Made by a program: the position numbers and the translations under genes. This document shows positions 5,138-7,111 of a stretch of DNA of 7,111 nt, one piece after another. The notes beneath the pieces were generated by a model. That model made no database searches and was not told the DNA's origin. It worked only from the letters and a program-made list of their open reading frames with translations. The stretch is from positions 1-7,111 of the forward strand of contig CAZCRT010000065.1 in NCBI GenBank assembly GCA_964501185.1, in the 5' to 3' direction. This stretch comes from BS150m-G50 sp964501185 [NCBI: uncultured Bacteroidia bacterium]. GTDB taxonomy: Bacteria > CAIWAD01 > BS150m-G50. Numbering within the stretch: position 1 is the first letter of the stretch; each line of letters begins with the position of its first letter.

Positions 5138-6954
5138 CTTTCAGATCCTGAATTGCCCTCTGGCGCCCGTTCCGTTCCGGCCAGCGAAGTGACCTGAAAA
5201 AACCGACGCTCCTCCGCCAGCCAATCCGTAATCACATAGTTCTCTTCCTCGACACTGGCCAAAAGATTGCCCGGTGCGATTTCGAACCAGGGATCGACGG
5301 AACTGTAGATATTGTAGCTCAGGATCGTGATCGGATCACCGTGGATGTCCACCAGCGGTCGCGACCAGTGGAGAATCAGGTCGTTGCCGATCCGTTGCAG
5401 CCACAGATCATCAATCGCAGCCGGAACGGGATTCGGATACTCACCGCCATCCCAGTAGATATCGTCCAGGGCAAACTCGCACTGGGTACCGTTCACCTCC
5501 AGAATGACAAACTCATAACTCATCATCCGCAGGTCAATCAGTTCACCACGGAGATCACTGATCGGTATTGCCGCCTGCCCCCAGGAGCCATCCCGGACCA
5601 GTCCGTAGGTTGTCTGATGTGCTGGAAACTCAACATACGATTGATTACCCCAGGCATCGATAATCCCGATCTGAAACGAGACGTGCGCTGGAATGTTGAT
5701 CATGAACTTCAGATGACCGTCGCCGAAACCGAACAGATTCACCGGTTGGATGGACATAATACCTGCACCGAACCAGCCCAGACCGGTTGTCACCCAGGAG
5801 ATACCGTGTTCACCTTCATAAGGCTCGATCGAACCGGCAGCAAGCGTTCCCTCCCAGACATAGATCTCGGCATCTTCCCCGATTACCAGGCTGTTATCGG
5901 TCGGTGTGGTGTCGGTGAACAGGCCGAATGTTCCGACCTCTTGATCAGGCGGTCCCAAATGCACTTCACCCTGCTCGTTCCACTCATAGACTCTGATATA
6001 GTCAACATACATTTCAGCCGGGAAAGGCATCGAAACCGGATCACCACTGCCGGGATCACCGAGGTTGTAGGCATCGGTCAACATACCCCCGATGGCCAGA
6101 TTGGCAATCAGGTAGAAAGGCTGTTGAAACTCCGCTGAAACAGAATCTATCGGAAAGGGATCGGTGTAGAGGTCGTACTCAACATCGTCATCAATCGCGG
6201 TGAATCGGAGACTGGTTTCATCCCAGTAAAGCCGGTAGATCATGAACCGTCCGTTAAAGGGATCATCGTAATTATAGTAGGGGCGACAGAATTCATCATC
6301 AGGGTCCCAGGCGAGACTGGCGGCTCCGGATGGATTATCAGGATTGACCGCATCATCTGAATAGAAGATGGCGTTAGCTCCGACCATTTGATTCACTGTT
6401 GAGTTGTTTTCTCCATTGCCGCCGTTGTGCTCATCATGCAGATCTCTGGCCTCCTGCGTGTGCCCCATCTCCATCATATCGATCTCACCACAACGGGGCC
6501 ATCCCAGATTGCTTGTACCCAGCATCCAGACAGCCGGCCAGCCACCGAGATCGAGATCAGGCACCCACACCCGGGTCTCAACTACCCCGTACTGGACCGA
6601 CACACTGGCTTTCGTACTGATCTTACCGGAAGTGTAATCCAGGGGATTACCCCACTGATCCACAATTTCAGGTCCTGATTCCTCCCGGGCAGTTATCCGG
6701 AGGCCATTATTACCCGGCTCACCAGGGATCTCAGAAATTTCAACATTATCTTCATGATAGAACTCCAGTTCACCGTTTCCCCAGCCCCAGGAGCCGTTAC
6801 CGGTGAGTATCATCCAGTTATCCAGGTTATCGAAGTTGTCTTCCCAGATCAATTCGCCGATTTCAGCATCACTCTGTCGGGGAATTGCGATCAAAGTGGC
6901 TATCGCCAGCAGCCACCCTTTCCAGGCTGTGTTCTGCAATACTCTGCTTATCAT
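5032..6954 (-). CDS. GH16 family endo-β-1,3-glucanase (laminarinase-like), copy A, with Fn3-like domain and disrupted C-terminus
   Basis: Secreted retaining endo-glucanase, predicted to cleave β-1,3- or mixed-linkage glucan such as laminarin. The 640-aa product starts with a signal peptide (residues 1-30; hydrophobic LLAIATLIAI, likely cut after SDA). The GH16 domain spans about 32-324. Its active-site signature is GEIDMME, with E157 as probable nucleophile, D159 as helper and E162 as acid/base. Other GH16 hallmarks are GGWPAVWMLG before it and the closing strand YVDYIRVYEW. Residues about 330-504 form a β-sandwich module ending CEFALDDIYWDGG, present also in copy B. Residues about 512-593 look like a fibronectin-III domain (DLILHW, SYNIY, RFFQVTSL). 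The last about 45 residues are low-complexity nonsense, because the DNA there is an out-of-frame copy of the preceding gene's 3' end. No T9SS sorting domain remains, so its route across the outer membrane is unclear. The start was chosen from the signal peptide and ribosome-binding site. Confidence 0.95.
   Translation of the reverse strand: MISRVLQNTAWKGWLLAIATLIAIPRQSDAEIGELIWEDNFDNLDNWMILTGNGSWGWGNGELEFYHEDNVEISEIPGEPGNNGLRITAREESGPEIVDQWGNPLDYTSGKISTKASVSVQYGVVETRVWVPDLDLGGWPAVWMLGTSNLGWPRCGEIDMMEMGHTQEARDLHDEHNGGNGENNSTVNQMVGANAIFYSDDAVNPDNPSGAASLAWDPDDEFCRPYYNYDDPFNGRFMIYRLYWDETSLRFTAIDDDVEYDLYTDPFPIDSVSAEFQQPFYLIANLAIGGMLTDAYNLGDPGSGDPVSMPFPAEMYVDYIRVYEWNEQGEVHLGPPDQEVGTFGLFTDTTPTDNSLVIGEDAEIYVWEGTLAAGSIEPYEGEHGISWVTTGLGWFGAGIMSIQPVNLFGFGDGHLKFMINIPAHVSFQIGIIDAWGNQSYVEFPAHQTTYGLVRDGSWGQAAIPISDLRGELIDLRMMSYEFVILEVNGTQCEFALDDIYWDGGEYPNPVPAAIDDLWLQRIGNDLILHWSRPLVDIHGDPITILSYNIYSSVDPWFEIAPGNLLASVEEENYVITDWLAEERRFFQVTSLAGTERAPEGNSGSERDQFRYPTERVHYPDQPGAPGTAADLRRSQYSLHR
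5443..6954 (-). repeat. Paralogous tandem repeat unit, GH16 copy A portion (partner 3440-4951)
   Basis: The coding region for residues 1-504 aligns to copy B at a constant offset of 2003 with no gaps. Identity is uneven: very high in the 5' part (about 6488-6913) and in a block at 5963-6045, and much lower elsewhere, for example around 6204-6263, where about a third of positions differ. Confidence 0.9.
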
Positions 6955-6960
6955 AGTTTT

Positions 6961-6968
6961 CCGCCTTT
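6961..6968 (-). promoter_or_regulatory. Ribosome binding site of GH16 copy A
   Basis: The minus strand reads AAAGGCGG, followed 6 bases later by the ATG at 6954. It overlaps the TGA stop of the preceding gene, which suggests translational coupling. It supports starting copy A at 6954, directly before a signal peptide, rather than at the in-frame ATG 20 codons upstream (7014), which lies inside the preceding gene's coding sequence. Confidence 0.7.
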
Positions 6969-7111
6969 CACCTGTGAAACAGAACGTTGTCGATATAGAC
7001 TGTATTTGGATCACCGGAGATCAGCAGCTGCGCCAGGTGCTCCCGGCTGGTCAGGGTAGTGAACTCGCTCAGTGGGATATCGAAACTGATCCAGCTGCCG
7101 GAGTGCAGTTC
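6968..7111 (-). CDS. C-terminal end of an upstream gene: carbohydrate-binding-type β-sandwich (partial, 5' end outside window)
   Basis: Only the last 47 codons and a TGA stop are visible; the gene enters from the right edge. The peptide contains SGSWISFDIPLSEF, then a helix-like REHLAQLLISG, and ends in TVYIDNVLFHR. This pattern (Trp followed by an 'IPLS-F' strand, then a closing 'T-V-Y-I-D-N-V-x-F' strand) is typical of the last strands of jelly-roll carbohydrate-binding domains attached to GH16 and related enzymes in FCB bacteria. The catalytic part, if any, is outside the window. The stop codon is 13 bases before the ATG of GH16 copy A and overlaps its ribosome-binding region, so the two are almost certainly co-transcribed. 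Nearly the same 3' end recurs at 5013-5137, where 39 of the last 40 residues are identical. The domain class is inferred from motif memory only. Confidence 0.8.
   Translation of the reverse strand, partial: ELHSGSWISFDIPLSEFTTLTSREHLAQLLISGDPNTVYIDNVLFHR
6971..7092 (-). repeat. Direct repeat, right copy (partner at 5016-5137)
   Basis: This is the native copy, lying within the 3' end of the upstream gene and directly before GH16 copy A, as the partner lies directly before GH16 copy B. The repeated unit is therefore 'gene tail plus GH16 gene'. The spacing between tail and GH16 start differs between the units: the offset is 1955 in the tail and 2003 in the GH16 genes. Confidence 0.85.

Noticed and set aside
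5341-6138. 265-codon plus-strand open frame, with a similar one at 3206-3751
   Set aside because: Both are antisense shadows of the two GH16 copies and resemble each other only because the copies are paralogous.
6955-7014. Earlier ATG for GH16 copy A at 7014
   Set aside because: It lies within the coding end of the upstream gene in another frame; the signal peptide and ribosome-binding site favour 6954.

Overview
The window holds a four-gene stretch of a β-glucan-degrading locus. All genes lie on the minus strand, so transcription runs from position 7111 towards 1. The organism is probably an uncultured Gram-negative member of the Fibrobacteres-Chlorobi-Bacteroidetes (FCB) superphylum, for example Neomarinimicrobiota, Calditrichota/KSB1, Latescibacterota or Ignavibacteria. 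The evidence is the 'QNYPNPFNP...TTITY' C-terminal sorting domain of type IX secretion (T9SS), the laminarinase-type GH16 enzymes with appended β-sandwich domains, and an apparent outer-membrane β-barrel on the third complete or near-complete protein. The exact phylum is inference.

Layout in transcription order. (1) 7111-6968: the last 47 codons of a gene entering from the right, a β-sandwich carbohydrate-binding-type C-terminus. (2) 6954-5032: GH16 copy A (640 aa), with a signal peptide, GH16 catalytic domain, β-sandwich module and fibronectin-III-like domain; its tail is disrupted. (3) 5137-5013: a second copy of the 3' end of gene 1, lying out of frame across the end of copy A. (4) 4951-3131: GH16 copy B (606 aa), colinear with and about 92% identical to copy A over 504 residues, but ending in a T9SS sorting domain. 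(5) 3130-2708: a 423-bp gap containing a short remnant of a GH2/clan-A-type glycosidase gene, a tandem 11-bp repeat, a candidate promoter and a perfect 17-bp inverted repeat. (6) 2707-1: a GH2-type TIM-barrel glycosidase, open at the left edge, whose C-terminal half looks like an outer-membrane β-barrel.

The two GH16 enzymes would cut β-1,3- (or mixed-linkage) glucan such as laminarin outside the cell, and copy B is probably delivered by T9SS. The GH2-type enzyme would act on the oligosaccharides or on the polymer at the cell surface. The most unusual points are the glycosidase/β-barrel fusion, the mosaic tandem duplication of the GH16 genes with a copied neighbour's tail at the junction, and the dyad overlapping the candidate promoter of the GH2-type gene. 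No tRNA, rRNA, CRISPR array or insertion sequence was seen. There is no convincing gene on the plus strand; its long open frames are antisense shadows.
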